Source of the DNA: JAJVIP01 sp964405835
GTDB taxonomy: Bacteria > Elusimicrobiota > Elusimicrobia > F11
Direction of reading: 5' to 3'
DNA length: 38,365 nucleotides
Assembly (NCBI GenBank): GCA_964405835.1
Contig: CAYOPN010000023.1
Coordinates: 1-38,365 of the forward strand
Shown here piece after piece: positions 19,068 to 28,978 of the stretch (position 1 is the first letter of the stretch; every line of letters starts with the position of its first letter). Both the position numbers and the translations under genes were made by a program. Under the pieces are notes generated by a model, which was not told the origin of the DNA, did no database searches, and worked only from the letters and a program-made list of their open reading frames with translations.

Positions 19068-19679
19068 CTAGGGTCTGTTCCTTTTCGCAACAGGGAAAAT
19101 CAGCGGAAAAACCGATAAAGCCCCCGCCGCAAAGCCGCCGATGTGCGCCCAATAGGCGACGCGGGCCGCGTGGTCTTCCAACGGGTCCGGCAACAACAAC
19201 CGGAAACCGTCGTTGAGTTGGCTGACAAACCACAATCCGATCAGGAAAAACGCGGGGATTTTGTGAACGGGTTTCGCCAGCGGAAACAGCACAAAGAAAG
19301 CCCCGGCCACACCCGAAATGGCGCCCGAGGCGCCGATCAGTCCCGAATCAAACGGCGAGAAGAACCCCTGCGTGAGCGCCGCAACGGCCCCCCAAACGAA
19401 ATAACCGGCCACAAACCACAACGGGCCCATGGCCTTCTCCACAGCGGAGGCGAATAATAGGAAGAACACCAAGTTCCCGAGCAGATGAGACCCGTTGGCG
19501 TGCAAAAACGTGCAACTGAGAAGCCGCGGCAATTCAACCAGCGGTTGCTGAATAAAACCGGACCAACGGAACGCGTAATCGTCGACCATTGTGTTCAAGA
19601 GCCCCCACCGCAGCGCGCGCTGTTCGAGCAGAAACACATACAACTGCGTCGCCGCAATACCCAAAGAAGCCCAAGGCAT
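19068..19679 (-). CDS. Rhomboid family intramembrane serine protease
   Basis: The 203-residue integral membrane protein has about six hydrophobic segments and the full rhomboid signature. H60, H65 and N69 lie in FLHANGSHLLGN, catalytic S118 in GASGAISG, and catalytic H179 in AHIGGFAAG. Rhomboids cut single-span membrane proteins within or near the bilayer. The ATG at 19679 shares one base with the stop of the upstream TPR gene (TAATG), so the two are translationally coupled and probably work together. The reading frame is open further upstream to 20096, but that part is a shadow of the TPR gene. The substrate cannot be predicted from sequence. Confidence 0.93.
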   Translation of the reverse strand: MPWASLGIAATQLYVFLLEQRALRWGLLNTMVDDYAFRWSGFIQQPLVELPRLLSCTFLHANGSHLLGNLVFFLLFASAVEKAMGPLWFVAGYFVWGAVAALTQGFFSPFDSGLIGASGAISGVAGAFFVLFPLAKPVHKIPAFFLIGLWFVSQLNDGFRLLLPDPLEDHAARVAYWAHIGGFAAGALSVFPLIFPVAKRNRP

Positions 19680-20818
19680 TATTTCAGACCCATGCGGGTT
19701 TCCAGAATCTGGACTTTTAAATCGATCGCCTCTTTGAGTTCCGGGGAAAGACGGAGCGCTTCGTCCAACGAGGAAAGCGCGTGCGCGGTTTCTCCCTGGC
19801 ATTTGAAACATTCGGCCATCGCGAGATGGCTCCAGGCCCAGCGCGGCAACCGTTCGGCGAGGTAATGCGCGGGGCGCGCGGCCTCGTCGCAGAGATTGCG
19901 CCGCGAGAAACCGATCGACTGCCATACCAGCGGCCAGACATTTTTCGGCATCAACGCCGCGGCTTGCGCGAATTTTCCGCTGGCTTCTTCCAGTTCGTTT
20001 TTCTCCAGCAGCACGCGGCCCGCCAGCAATTTCACGCGGCCATTGTTGGGCCCAATCCGCTCGGCTTCGCTGATGGCGTGATCGGCGGCGCGCCACTCTT
20101 TTTGGCGGGCCAGCAACAACGCGTGCGATGCCAGCGTGTCGGGGTCGGAACGGAAACCGGGCGAGAGCCGGTCAAATTGTTCGATGGCTCGACGGTAATC
20201 GCCGAGCGCGGCGTAAGCGTCCGATAAAACTTGGCGAGCTTCATCGTAGTCCGGGCGGATGGCGAGCGCCTGCAACGCGGTCTCGCGCGCAAGCGAGGCA
20301 TTGCCGCGTTCAAGGTACGCACGGGCCAGGAACCACAGCGGCTCCGGGTTCTTCGGATCGTACTGCCGGCTTAGATTAAGCTCTTCCATCGCGAACGCTT
20401 CCAAACGCCGCACCCACAGGATCCGACCCAAATAATAATGCGCTTCGGCATCTTTCCCGTCGAGAACGATGACGCGGTCGAACTCGCGTTTGGCCAACTC
20501 CAAATACGGGTTCTCGACGGAATCCGAGTCGTTCATGTACATCGAAACCCCATTGGTTTCCTGGAACGCGCGCACAAAAAACGTGCCAAGCGCTTTGCGC
20601 ATGCGGATTTCCTCCGCAGGAGGCAGGTCTTTTTTGCGGAGCAGGCGTTGGTATTCGGAAATGACCGCCGACTGTTTCCCCTCGTTCATCTCGCTTGTGG
20701 CTTGATAGAGCAGATAAGAAGGCCGGTTCCGTACCCACCAGAAAAAAATGCTGCCCACCACGATGAGTACGAAAAATAGCGCAACGCGCGACGCCCAGAG
20801 GTTCGGTAGTTTTTTCAC
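19679..20818 (-). CDS. Membrane-anchored TPR protein
   Basis: The protein of 379 residues has one N-terminal membrane span (VALFFVLIVVGSIFFWWV, residues ~12-29) and then TPR-type helical pairs to the C-terminus, for example AEAHYYLGRILWVRRLEAFAM and PEPLWFLARAYLERGNASLA. The GTG at 20818 is chosen because GGAG lies seven bases before it. The frame stays open to 20971, but that stretch is the intergenic hairpin repeat and would give a repeated CFCFVPS peptide, which is an artefact. Its stop overlaps the rhomboid start, so it may present or scaffold substrates for that protease. Residues facing the periplasm are expected from the basic N-terminus, but this was not tested. Confidence 0.86.
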   Translation of the reverse strand: MKKLPNLWASRVALFFVLIVVGSIFFWWVRNRPSYLLYQATSEMNEGKQSAVISEYQRLLRKKDLPPAEEIRMRKALGTFFVRAFQETNGVSMYMNDSDSVENPYLELAKREFDRVIVLDGKDAEAHYYLGRILWVRRLEAFAMEELNLSRQYDPKNPEPLWFLARAYLERGNASLARETALQALAIRPDYDEARQVLSDAYAALGDYRRAIEQFDRLSPGFRSDPDTLASHALLLARQKEWRAADHAISEAERIGPNNGRVKLLAGRVLLEKNELEEASGKFAQAAALMPKNVWPLVWQSIGFSRRNLCDEAARPAHYLAERLPRWAWSHLAMAECFKCQGETAHALSSLDEALRLSPELKEAIDLKVQILETRMGLK

Positions 20819-20846
20819 TCGCTCGCTCCGCTTTTCCCCCACCCTG

Positions 20847-21010
20847 CCCCTCCCCCTGACGGGGGAGGGAACAAAACAAAAACAGGGTGCAGCCCCCCAC
20901 CAACCACAGTTCCCCTCCCAGAAAGAGGAGGGAACAAAGCAAAAACAGGGGACAGCTCCCCACAGAAGCAAGTTCCCCTCCCCGCAAGGGGAGGGGGTAG
21001 GGGTGGGGTC
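20847..21010. repeat. Cluster of G/C-rich hairpin repeats between tatC and the TPR gene
   Basis: Three units begin at 20847, 20912 and 20975, with periods of 65 and 63 bp. Each opens with a stem-loop of the form CCCCTCCC-loop-GGGAGGG. In the first two units the hairpin is followed by a similar A-rich stretch (AACAAAACAAAAACAGGG or AACAAAGCAAAAACAGGG). The outer edges are inverted copies of each other: CCCCCACCCTGCCCCTCCCC on the left, GGGGAGGGGGTAGGGGTGGGG, its near reverse complement, on the right. This resembles the dispersed intergenic palindromes found in many bacterial chromosomes. It would place strong hairpins in the transcript downstream of tatC and may reduce read-through. Confidence 0.8.
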
Positions 21011-21022
21011 AAGCCGGAGCGA

Positions 21023-21739
21023 TCACTGCTTCTGAGGATAAACACGACGGGCAATGATCAACGAAATTTCAAACAGCACGTAGGACGGAACGGCCAATAC
21101 CAGTTGGCTGACGATGTCGGGGCCCGGGGTGAGGCCGGCGGCGGCGACGAAGATCAATACGATTGCGTGTTTGCGGTAGCGGCCCAATGTTTTTGGGTCC
21201 ACCACGCCGAAGCGCGCCAATGTCACTATCACGAGCGGCAATTGAAAGAAAACACCAAACCCGACGATCATCCAAAAGAGAAACGCGATGTATTCGGTGA
21301 GCGAGATCATCGGCTGAAGCGTCGGCGAGGAAAAACCGAGAAGGAACTTCATGGCGGCGGGCACAACCACAAACACCGCGATGGCGGTGCCCGCAAAGAA
21401 AAGCGCCAGCGCGGCCGGAAAAACGCCGACCATGAGCGAGCGTTCCTTGATGTGCAACGCACGACCGATAAACCGCCACGCCTGGTAGATCCAGATGGGC
21501 AAGGCAGCCAGACCGCCCAAGCCGAACGCGACTTTTACATGGATAAAAAACGCGTCGGTCGGCCCCGTGAACACAAACGTGCCGACCGGTTTGGCCAGCC
21601 AACGTAGGATCGGATCAACATAAAAATAGGCGGCAATAGAGAAAAGCAGCGCCGTGGTAATGCAGATGAGCAGCCGTTGGCGAAGTTCTTCGAGATGGAG
21701 GGTGAGCGGTTGGGGAGAGTCCTGTGCAACGCTGGCCAG
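21023..21739 (-). CDS. tatC: Sec-independent (twin-arginine) translocase subunit TatC
   Basis: TatC binds twin-arginine signal peptides and forms the Tat channel core with TatA/B. The six-span family pattern is present: HLEELRQRLL before span 1, then IYQAWRFI, LTEYIAFLFWMIVGFGVFFQLP, RYRKHAIVLIFVAAAGLTPGPD and VLAVPSYVLFEISLI. The frame has no ATG, GTG or TTG before the conserved HLEELR. The first canonical start (GTG, 21574) would remove span 1. The CTG at 21739 is proposed as start: it lies four bases after the stop of the polyprenyl synthase gene, has GAAAGG nine bases upstream, and gives 238 residues, close to the usual size. A base error or frameshift from the TTG in the next frame is the alternative. 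Confidence 0.85.
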   Translation of the reverse strand: MASVAQDSPQPLTLHLEELRQRLLICITTALLFSIAAYFYVDPILRWLAKPVGTFVFTGPTDAFFIHVKVAFGLGGLAALPIWIYQAWRFIGRALHIKERSLMVGVFPAALALFFAGTAIAVFVVVPAAMKFLLGFSSPTLQPMISLTEYIAFLFWMIVGFGVFFQLPLVIVTLARFGVVDPKTLGRYRKHAIVLIFVAAAGLTPGPDIVSQLVLAVPSYVLFEISLIIARRVYPQKQ

Positions 21740-21743
21740 AAAC

Positions 21744-22721
21744 TTAGGCCTTTCGGGTCTGGAGCATATCGACCAGGGACGCGAGCAGGTCGCGCGGAGC
21801 GCCTTTGGGAAGCGCGTTCAGCTGGTCGAGGGCCGCGCGCATGTTCTTTTCGGCAACTTCTTCGGCGTATTCGATCGCGCCGGACGTCTTCATCTGGTCG
21901 ATCACTTGCGAAAGATGCCCGTTCGGATGGTTCAGATTTTCAAAGAAAGCCGCGGAATCCTTTTTGGAGGCGACGTTGTCGCGGAAATGGATCAGGGGCA
22001 GCGTCATTTTTCCGTTCATGAGGTCGGTGCGAAGGGTTTTTCCGACGACGGCTTCTTCTCCGGTCAAGTCCAGGAGATCATCGGTAATCTGGAACGCAAG
22101 CCCCAAATGCATGCCGAATTTTTCGAGCGCGACTTGAATGGTTTCGGATTGCCCGGCCAAGATCGCTCCGCTGCGCGCGGAGGCGCCGAAGAGCGAGGCG
22201 GTCTTTTTCTCGAGGAACGAGAAATATTCCGGTTCGGTCAAATCAAATTGGAAACGCTTCTTGAGCTGGTCGATTTCTCCCGCGCACATGATCGAGGTGG
22301 AGCGCGCGAGCAGCTTCAAGACTTGCGGACGGTTCAGGTCCGCCACTTTTTCAAAAGCGTAGGTGAAAATGTGGTCGCCCAACAACACCGCGGCGTCGAC
22401 GCCATGCTCGCTGACGACCGTGCGTTGATTGCGGCGCATGACGGCCTTGTCGATCACGTCGTCATGAACCAGCGTGGCAATATGAATAAGTTCAACGGCG
22501 AGGCCCACCGTCTGCACTTCATCGGGGTCGGACTTACCGAGCATCGCGGAAAGCGCCACCAACGCCGGACGCACGCGTTTGCCCGAACCGATCAAAACAT
22601 AGGACTTAAGGTCGCCAAGAAAACCGTCGGACTCGTGGGCAAGCGCCTCGAGCGTCTTGTTTAAACGCCCCAGTTCGGGTTTTAAGGCGTCTTTGAGCGC
22701 GTTGGCGACAAGAAGGTTCAT
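21744..22721 (-). CDS. Trans-polyprenyl diphosphate synthase (quinone side-chain type)
   Basis: The 325-residue enzyme condenses isopentenyl diphosphate units into a long trans-prenyl chain, most likely the side chain of menaquinone or ubiquinone. The first aspartate-rich motif HDDVID holds D87, D88 and D91; the second, ITDDLLD, holds D214, D215 and D218. The GSGKRVRPAL block binds substrate. The ATG at 22721 overlaps the nuoN stop as TAATG, so upstream in-frame codons (to 22748) are disregarded. Placement at the end of the complex I operon, which begins with the quinone ring methyltransferase, ties it to the respiratory quinone. Chain length cannot be judged by eye, so IspB, HepT or HexB type is left open. 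Confidence 0.95.
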   Translation of the reverse strand: MNLLVANALKDALKPELGRLNKTLEALAHESDGFLGDLKSYVLIGSGKRVRPALVALSAMLGKSDPDEVQTVGLAVELIHIATLVHDDVIDKAVMRRNQRTVVSEHGVDAAVLLGDHIFTYAFEKVADLNRPQVLKLLARSTSIMCAGEIDQLKKRFQFDLTEPEYFSFLEKKTASLFGASARSGAILAGQSETIQVALEKFGMHLGLAFQITDDLLDLTGEEAVVGKTLRTDLMNGKMTLPLIHFRDNVASKKDSAAFFENLNHPNGHLSQVIDQMKTSGAIEYAEEVAEKNMRAALDQLNALPKGAPRDLLASLVDMLQTRKA

Positions 22722-24196
22722 TAGGACCCGAGAATGTTCCTGACCCAACCCAAGATCTGATTGGGAAGAATGCCGGCTATCACCGTCACGCCGAGCGCAG
22801 CGACCAAGCAGGTCATGAGCGCGGGTGAGAACTTAATAACAGAAGGTCCGGTCGCTTCGCGGAAGAACATTTGATGCACGATGCGGAAATAATAATAAAG
22901 CGATACCACGCTGTTCAGCACCGCCACAACAGCGAGCCACAACAATTCCGGATGCGGGATGATCGCCGCGAACACCGCGAACTTGCCGATGAACCCGCCC
23001 ATGGGCGGAATGCCGGTCAACGACAACGCCAACAGCACCACCACCAACGCAAAGCCCATCGACTTGGCCGAGAGACCCGCAAATGTCGGGATGTCGTCGT
23101 TGCTGTTCTGGTTGGAAAGCACCAAGAGGCCCGCGAAAAGCCCCATGTTCATAAACACATAGATGAACATGTAGACCATGGCCCCCTGGGTCCCAAGGCT
23201 TCCCCCCGCCACAATGGCGACGAGAATGTAACCGATCTGGGCGATGGACGAATAGGCCAAAAGCCGTTTCATATTGGTTTGTTTGAGCGCGCCGAGATTG
23301 CCGACCGTCATGGTGAGCGCAGCGAGCACAGCCAAGACCGGCGTGATGCCGAGGCCCTCGTGGTTCGCGAGCAAGCGCAGCAAGAAACCGACCGCGGCCG
23401 CTTTGGGCGCGGAAGACAAGAAAGCAGTGATCGGCGTCGGTGCGCCTTCGTAAGTGTCCGGCGCCCACATGTGGAAGGGCACCATCGCGAGCTTAAACCC
23501 GAGGCCGGCGATAATGAACATCAACAGGAAGCACAAAGTCATATCGGGCGTGCCGCCAAAAGAGGCCGCGCGCAGCAGCGCTTCGATATTGGTCGAGCCG
23601 AAGTAACCGTAGTAATAAGAAATGCCGAACAACAGGATGCCGGTCGAGAACGTGCCCACCAGGAAATATTTGATCGCGCCTTCGATCGAGGAATGCCGCT
23701 TGATAATAAAGCCGACCAAAATAAAGGAGCTGATGCTGAGCAGTTCAAGCGCAATGACCGCAATGAGCAGGTCGAGCGAGCTCACCATGAACATCATGCC
23801 CACGGTCGCAAGCAACAACAAAGACACGTACGTGCCCATCGGCGCGCCGTCGAATTCGCGGTAATCGGAGGAGAGCCAGAGTGTGAAGAGCACCGAGATA
23901 ATGATCAAAAGTTTGAAGAACACGGCCAAGGAATCCGTCGCGATCATTCCGAAAACGGTGCCGTATTGGACCCATCCGCCGTGCGTGGCGACCGGTTCCA
24001 AACCAAACGCCGCCGCGCCCGGATAACTGCCGGTCGCAAAGAACAGGACCTGATGGAGGCCGGCCAATACGAGGCCGGCGATTCCCGCCGTCATCCAGGC
24101 CTTGGATTTGGACGGGAAAAACGCTTCGCCGAGCATAATGCCCAGCGCGAGCGCGGAGAGAAAAAGCTCTGGAGTAATGAGGACGAGCTGCTTCAT
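22721..24196 (-). CDS. nuoN: NADH-quinone oxidoreductase subunit N
   Basis: The 491-residue membrane subunit is one of three antiporter-like proton channels of complex I. It has about 14 hydrophobic spans. Family features include LLAVIALELLSISSFILVG, PFHMWAPDTYEGAPTPITAFLSSAPKAA as discontinuous-helix region, and QTNMKRLLAYSSIAQIGYILV. The ATG follows the nuoM stop with no gap, and the stop overlaps the polyprenyl synthase ATG. Length is normal for the family. No truncation or missing region is seen. Confidence 0.97.
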   Translation of the reverse strand: MKQLVLITPELFLSALALGIMLGEAFFPSKSKAWMTAGIAGLVLAGLHQVLFFATGSYPGAAAFGLEPVATHGGWVQYGTVFGMIATDSLAVFFKLLIIISVLFTLWLSSDYREFDGAPMGTYVSLLLLATVGMMFMVSSLDLLIAVIALELLSISSFILVGFIIKRHSSIEGAIKYFLVGTFSTGILLFGISYYYGYFGSTNIEALLRAASFGGTPDMTLCFLLMFIIAGLGFKLAMVPFHMWAPDTYEGAPTPITAFLSSAPKAAAVGFLLRLLANHEGLGITPVLAVLAALTMTVGNLGALKQTNMKRLLAYSSIAQIGYILVAIVAGGSLGTQGAMVYMFIYVFMNMGLFAGLLVLSNQNSNDDIPTFAGLSAKSMGFALVVVLLALSLTGIPPMGGFIGKFAVFAAIIPHPELLWLAVVAVLNSVVSLYYYFRIVHQMFFREATGPSVIKFSPALMTCLVAALGVTVIAGILPNQILGWVRNILGS

Positions 24197-25735
<1,539 letters not shown>

Positions 25736-25752
25736 AAACAGCTCCTTTTCAT

Positions 25753-27747
25753 CTATTTAAAGTTATGAGCGATCCAGGCGACCATGCCGCCGAGACCGAG
25801 GATCATCCAAAAAAGGTAACTCTGCGCGAGACCGGACTGCATCTTGCGGAACTTGTCGCCGAACCAATTGGCGACCGTGCTTTGACCGTCGACAAGCACG
25901 CGGTCAACAAAATTGGCGTCAAACAAATCGCTCACCCATGAGAAACCTTTGCCCACGCGGCCAAAGCCATCCACGATGAACTGGTCGACGAGATCGTAGT
26001 CGGTTTTGGCGAACCAGTTCGAGACCGGGTAATAAATCTTGGCGATGAACCACAGATAGGCTTCATCGACGTAATAACGGTTCGACAAAATCTTGTGCGG
26101 AAGCGCGAACGCGGCGCCGAGCGCTTCGGCTTTGGGCGGACGCGACATGTAAACCCAGAACGCGCCGAACAGACCCAATCCGAACGCCGAGAGCGAGGAA
26201 TAAAGCACGACCGGGCTGGGATGATGCGCTTCACCGTGACCGTGCGCTCCCCAGGAAATCCAGTGACTAAGGTTCCCGTGGTAGTACAAAGCGAAACCCG
26301 CGAACACGGAGATGATCGACAAGATGATCAGAGGAATCGTCATCAAGGGCGGTGATTCGTGCGCGTGCTGGAACGCGTGCTTATCGCGCGGCGTACCGAA
26401 GAAAGTCAGGAACAGCGAGCGGAACATATAGAAAGAGGTGAGCAGCGCCGCGAAGGACAACAGCGCAAAAATAACGGTGTTGTGGGAGTAAGCGGCGGCG
26501 AGAACTTCTTCTTTCGAATAAAAACCGGACAAGAACGGGAAACCGGAAATGGCCAAGGTGCCAATGCTGTAGGCCGCGAACGTGATGGGCATCGCGGTCT
26601 TGAGTCCCCCCATCTTCCACATGTCGTTGGTGTGGACCGCGTGGATCACGCTACCGGCGCAGAGGAACAAAAGGGCTTTGAAACCGGCGTGCGTCGTTAA
26701 ATGGAACATACCGGCGGCGTATCCACCGCAACCGAGCGCGGTCATCATAAAGCCAAGTTGGCTGACCGTTGAGAACGCGAGCACGCGTTTGATATCGCTT
26801 GAAACCACGCCCATCGTGGCCGCGAAGACCGCGGTGATGACGCCGACCCAGGCAACCAGGTCCATCGCCATCGGAGACACTTCAAACAAGAAGAACACGC
26901 GGGCGACCATGAAGATACCGGCGGCGACCATCGTGGCGGCATGGATCAAAGCGGAGGCGGGCGTCGGACCTTCCATCGCGTCCGGCAACCACACATGCAA
27001 CGGGAACTGCGCGGATTTTCCCATCGCGCCAAAGAATAACAGCGCCGGAACCGCGAACAACACCCAGTTTTGATATCCCATCGCCGAAGCGTTCTGGATA
27101 TTCTGGTGAAGCGACGGAATGTTGAACGTGCCGAAATAGTTGAAGATGATCAAAAGGCCAACGTAAATTCCGCAGTCGCCGACTTTCGTGGTCAAGAACG
27201 CTTTGCGGGCCGCGTAACCGGCGGCGTCGCGCTCGAAATCAAAACCGATTAATAGATAGGAGCAAAGACCCACCAATTCCCATCCAACGAAGAACTGCAG
27301 CATGTCGTTCGCAACGACCAGGATCAGCATCGAGAACGTGAACAAATTGACGTACGCGAAATAACGGCCAAAGCGTTTGTGGTCGTGCATATAAGAAATG
27401 GAATAGAGCTGAACGAGGAAGGAAACCAGCGTAACCACCACGAGCATCATGGAGGAAAGACCGTCGATTAAAAGCCCCAAACGGAAATCAAAATTGCCGA
27501 CGCTGAACCAGGTCATCTGGGATTCAAAGAAATGTCCCTGCAGTCCTTCGCTTGGCAAATGAATACTGCCGTTAAAAATGCCGATCGCGATCAACGACGC
27601 GTGCACGAACCCGTAAAACATGGCAAGCGTCCCAACCCAAGCGCCTTGCAGACCGAGGAACTTGCGCAGCGTAAGGATCACCGCGAACGCCGCGAGCGGC
27701 GCCAACACGATCATGTAACTACTATGAAGTAATGCTTCTCCTGACAT
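25753..27747 (-). CDS. nuoL: NADH-quinone oxidoreductase subunit L
   Basis: The 664-residue subunit is the distal antiporter-like proton channel, and its long C-terminal amphipathic helix runs along the membrane arm of complex I. Signatures include FFVGWELVGLCSYLLIGF, GKSAQFPLHVWLPDAMEGPT and SALIHAATMVAAGIFMVAR. The ATG is preceded by AAGGA at a good distance. It is separated from the upstream PilZ gene by a 119-bp gap containing a palindromic element, the only sizeable gap within the nuo genes. Its level may therefore be set partly independently of nuoA-K. Confidence 0.97.
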   Translation of the reverse strand: MSGEALLHSSYMIVLAPLAAFAVILTLRKFLGLQGAWVGTLAMFYGFVHASLIAIGIFNGSIHLPSEGLQGHFFESQMTWFSVGNFDFRLGLLIDGLSSMMLVVVTLVSFLVQLYSISYMHDHKRFGRYFAYVNLFTFSMLILVVANDMLQFFVGWELVGLCSYLLIGFDFERDAAGYAARKAFLTTKVGDCGIYVGLLIIFNYFGTFNIPSLHQNIQNASAMGYQNWVLFAVPALLFFGAMGKSAQFPLHVWLPDAMEGPTPASALIHAATMVAAGIFMVARVFFLFEVSPMAMDLVAWVGVITAVFAATMGVVSSDIKRVLAFSTVSQLGFMMTALGCGGYAAGMFHLTTHAGFKALLFLCAGSVIHAVHTNDMWKMGGLKTAMPITFAAYSIGTLAISGFPFLSGFYSKEEVLAAAYSHNTVIFALLSFAALLTSFYMFRSLFLTFFGTPRDKHAFQHAHESPPLMTIPLIILSIISVFAGFALYYHGNLSHWISWGAHGHGEAHHPSPVVLYSSLSAFGLGLFGAFWVYMSRPPKAEALGAAFALPHKILSNRYYVDEAYLWFIAKIYYPVSNWFAKTDYDLVDQFIVDGFGRVGKGFSWVSDLFDANFVDRVLVDGQSTVANWFGDKFRKMQSGLAQSYLFWMILGLGGMVAWIAHNFK

Positions 27748-27763
27748 TTTTCTTCCTTAACTT

Positions 27764-27859
27764 CGTCGCCCCCGAATGTCTCTATCGGGGGCCTCTATTT
27801 TTCTAAAGCACCAGGTCAATTCCTGGTAGAGGTCCCCGCTAACTACATGCGGGGACGAC
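27764..27859. repeat. Palindromic paired-hairpin (BIME/MITE-like) element before nuoL
   Basis: The 96-bp element is bounded by imperfect inverted ends, CGTCGCCCCCGAATGT at 27764-27779 and the complement of CGTCGTCCCCGCATGT at 27844-27859 (14 of 16 match). Each arm is itself an 8-bp stem with a 9-base loop: GCCCCCGA/TCGGGGGC (27768-27792) and GTCCCCGC/GCGGGGAC (27832-27856). Between them is a 6-bp stem, ACCAGG/CCTGGT (27810-27827). A competing long-range pairing, GGGGGCCTCTA with TAGAGGTCCCC, is also possible. The layout is like paired REP hairpins or a tiny inverted-repeat element. Lying in the transcript between the PilZ gene and nuoL, it could affect mRNA processing or read-through. Confidence 0.75.
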
Positions 27860-27866
27860 GGCAATT

Positions 27867-28661
27867 TTAAAACTTATTCAAAAAAGCTTTTTTGACCTTT
27901 GCATCGATCGGCGACGAATCCAACAACGTCTTGGCTTGTCCCAACACCGTGGGCGCCGGCACCGCGTCAAAGTCCAACAACTCGGCCTTTACCCAGGTCA
28001 CGTCGCCCTGCTTCGCGCCATCGTCCGGTCGAACCAATCCTGTCCGTACCGGCCCTGCGTCTTTCCATTCCACGACGTGATCCAAAAAAACCAGTTGCTG
28101 CTGCGTGACATCGCCCGTTTCCGGGTTGGTCCACGTGAACAGATGCGTCTCGTTCACGCCTTGGAACCAGCGTAATCCTTTCTGCTGGTTCTTTTGCAGC
28201 TTTGCCGGGTCGATCTCACGAAGCGACCGTCCCAGGCACCGCGGCTCCAAAAATTTTTCAAGCTTCTCCAACTCGCGCGGAAACGGCGGCTTAAACCTGA
28301 CGGCGGCCTCGGATGATCCGATCAACCGGATCACTTCCACGTGCAGCGGGATCGGAAAATCATCCACCGCCAACGACGCCAACAAAACTTGTTTCAGTTT
28401 CAACCGGTCGCGGTCCTGCGGATTTTCAAAAAGCAATCCGCATCCGCGCACACTGACGTTTCGAATCATCGCCACCAGCGTTTTTGCGCTGGTCCCAGCC
28501 GCGTCCTCGCTCATCAAATGCACCGTGAGCGCTTTTTCCTGCGAAAGATCAATCCTGTTATCGCGCCGCTTCTCGTTCCAATCCGTTGAATCTTTTGAGT
28601 TGCCCCGGTTATCGCCGGGCTTGTCGTCCTGGATCCAATTCAGGAACGACTTGAAACTCAT
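27867..28661 (-). CDS. PilZ domain (cyclic-di-GMP-binding) protein inside the complex I operon
   Basis: The 264-residue soluble protein has a PilZ domain at ~31-135, with RRDNR (32-36) and the NxSxxG motif at N68-S70-G73 followed by strands of the PilZ barrel. Both cyclic-di-GMP contact motifs look intact. The C-terminal ~125 residues (for example KGLRWFQGVNETHLFTWTNPETGD) resemble no family I know; a small beta-rich domain seems likely. The ATG at 28661 overlaps the nuoK stop (ATGA), so the protein is translationally coupled to nuoK; earlier in-frame codons (to 28793) are nuoK shadow. No signal peptide or membrane span is seen. A regulatory link between cyclic di-GMP and complex I is inferred from position only. 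Confidence 0.88.
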   Translation of the reverse strand: MSFKSFLNWIQDDKPGDNRGNSKDSTDWNEKRRDNRIDLSQEKALTVHLMSEDAAGTSAKTLVAMIRNVSVRGCGLLFENPQDRDRLKLKQVLLASLAVDDFPIPLHVEVIRLIGSSEAAVRFKPPFPRELEKLEKFLEPRCLGRSLREIDPAKLQKNQQKGLRWFQGVNETHLFTWTNPETGDVTQQQLVFLDHVVEWKDAGPVRTGLVRPDDGAKQGDVTWVKAELLDFDAVPAPTVLGQAKTLLDSSPIDAKVKKAFLNKF

Positions 28662-28978
28662 CCCTGGAGCAGGTTCAGCTTCTCGACCAGCACCGTCTTG
28701 GAACCACGGTAGATCGTGAGCACCAGGGCCAGACCCACCACCGCTTCCGCGGCGGCCAACGCAATAATAAAGAGCACAAATCCTTGTCCCCAAAGTCCGT
28801 CAGGGTGCACATAACGGTTAAAAACCACAAAGTTAAGCGCGGCCGCGTTGAACAAAAGCTCGACCGACATCAGAATGCCGACAATGTTGCGGCGGGCAAG
28901 AATTCCATAGACACCGATCGCAAACAGCGCAGCGGAGACCAGCAGGAAAAATTTGGGCGAAAGCGCGATTACGTTCAT
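28658..28978 (-). CDS. nuoK: NADH-quinone oxidoreductase subunit K
   Basis: The 106-residue, three-span subunit carries the two membrane glutamates needed for proton transfer: E40 in SVELLFNAAAL and E78 in AAAEAVVGLAL. The ATG at 28978 overlaps the nuoJ stop (ATGA) and gives the usual length of ~100 residues; the longer open frame is discarded. Its own stop overlaps the PilZ gene. Confidence 0.96.
   Translation of the reverse strand: MNVIALSPKFFLLVSAALFAIGVYGILARRNIVGILMSVELLFNAAALNFVVFNRYVHPDGLWGQGFVLFIIALAAAEAVVGLALVLTIYRGSKTVLVEKLNLLQG

Noticed and set aside
19680..20096. Longer form of the rhomboid gene
   Set aside because: This part is the opposite frame of the TPR gene and gives an Arg-rich nonsense sequence. 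The TAATG junction marks the true start.
20819..20971. N-terminal extension of the TPR protein
   Set aside because: The extra residues are a translation of the intergenic hairpin repeat (CFCFVPS twice). The GTG at 20818 has a good ribosome binding site and leads straight into the membrane anchor.
20847..21010. CRISPR array
   Set aside because: Only three diverged units occur, the similarity extends through the whole unit, and there are no distinct unique spacers or cas genes.
21535..21729. Separate small gene upstream of tatC
   Set aside because: It is the wrong frame of the tatC 5' end; the tatC frame encodes the conserved HLEELR motif there.
27764..27859. Rho-independent terminator inside the nuo operon
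   Set aside because: The stems are strong, but no run of U follows on the minus strand, and nuoL, nuoM and nuoN continue directly after.
28662..28793. Longer start of the PilZ gene in the nuo operon
   Set aside because: The added residues are a frame shadow of nuoK, and the ATGA overlap at 28661 is the natural start.
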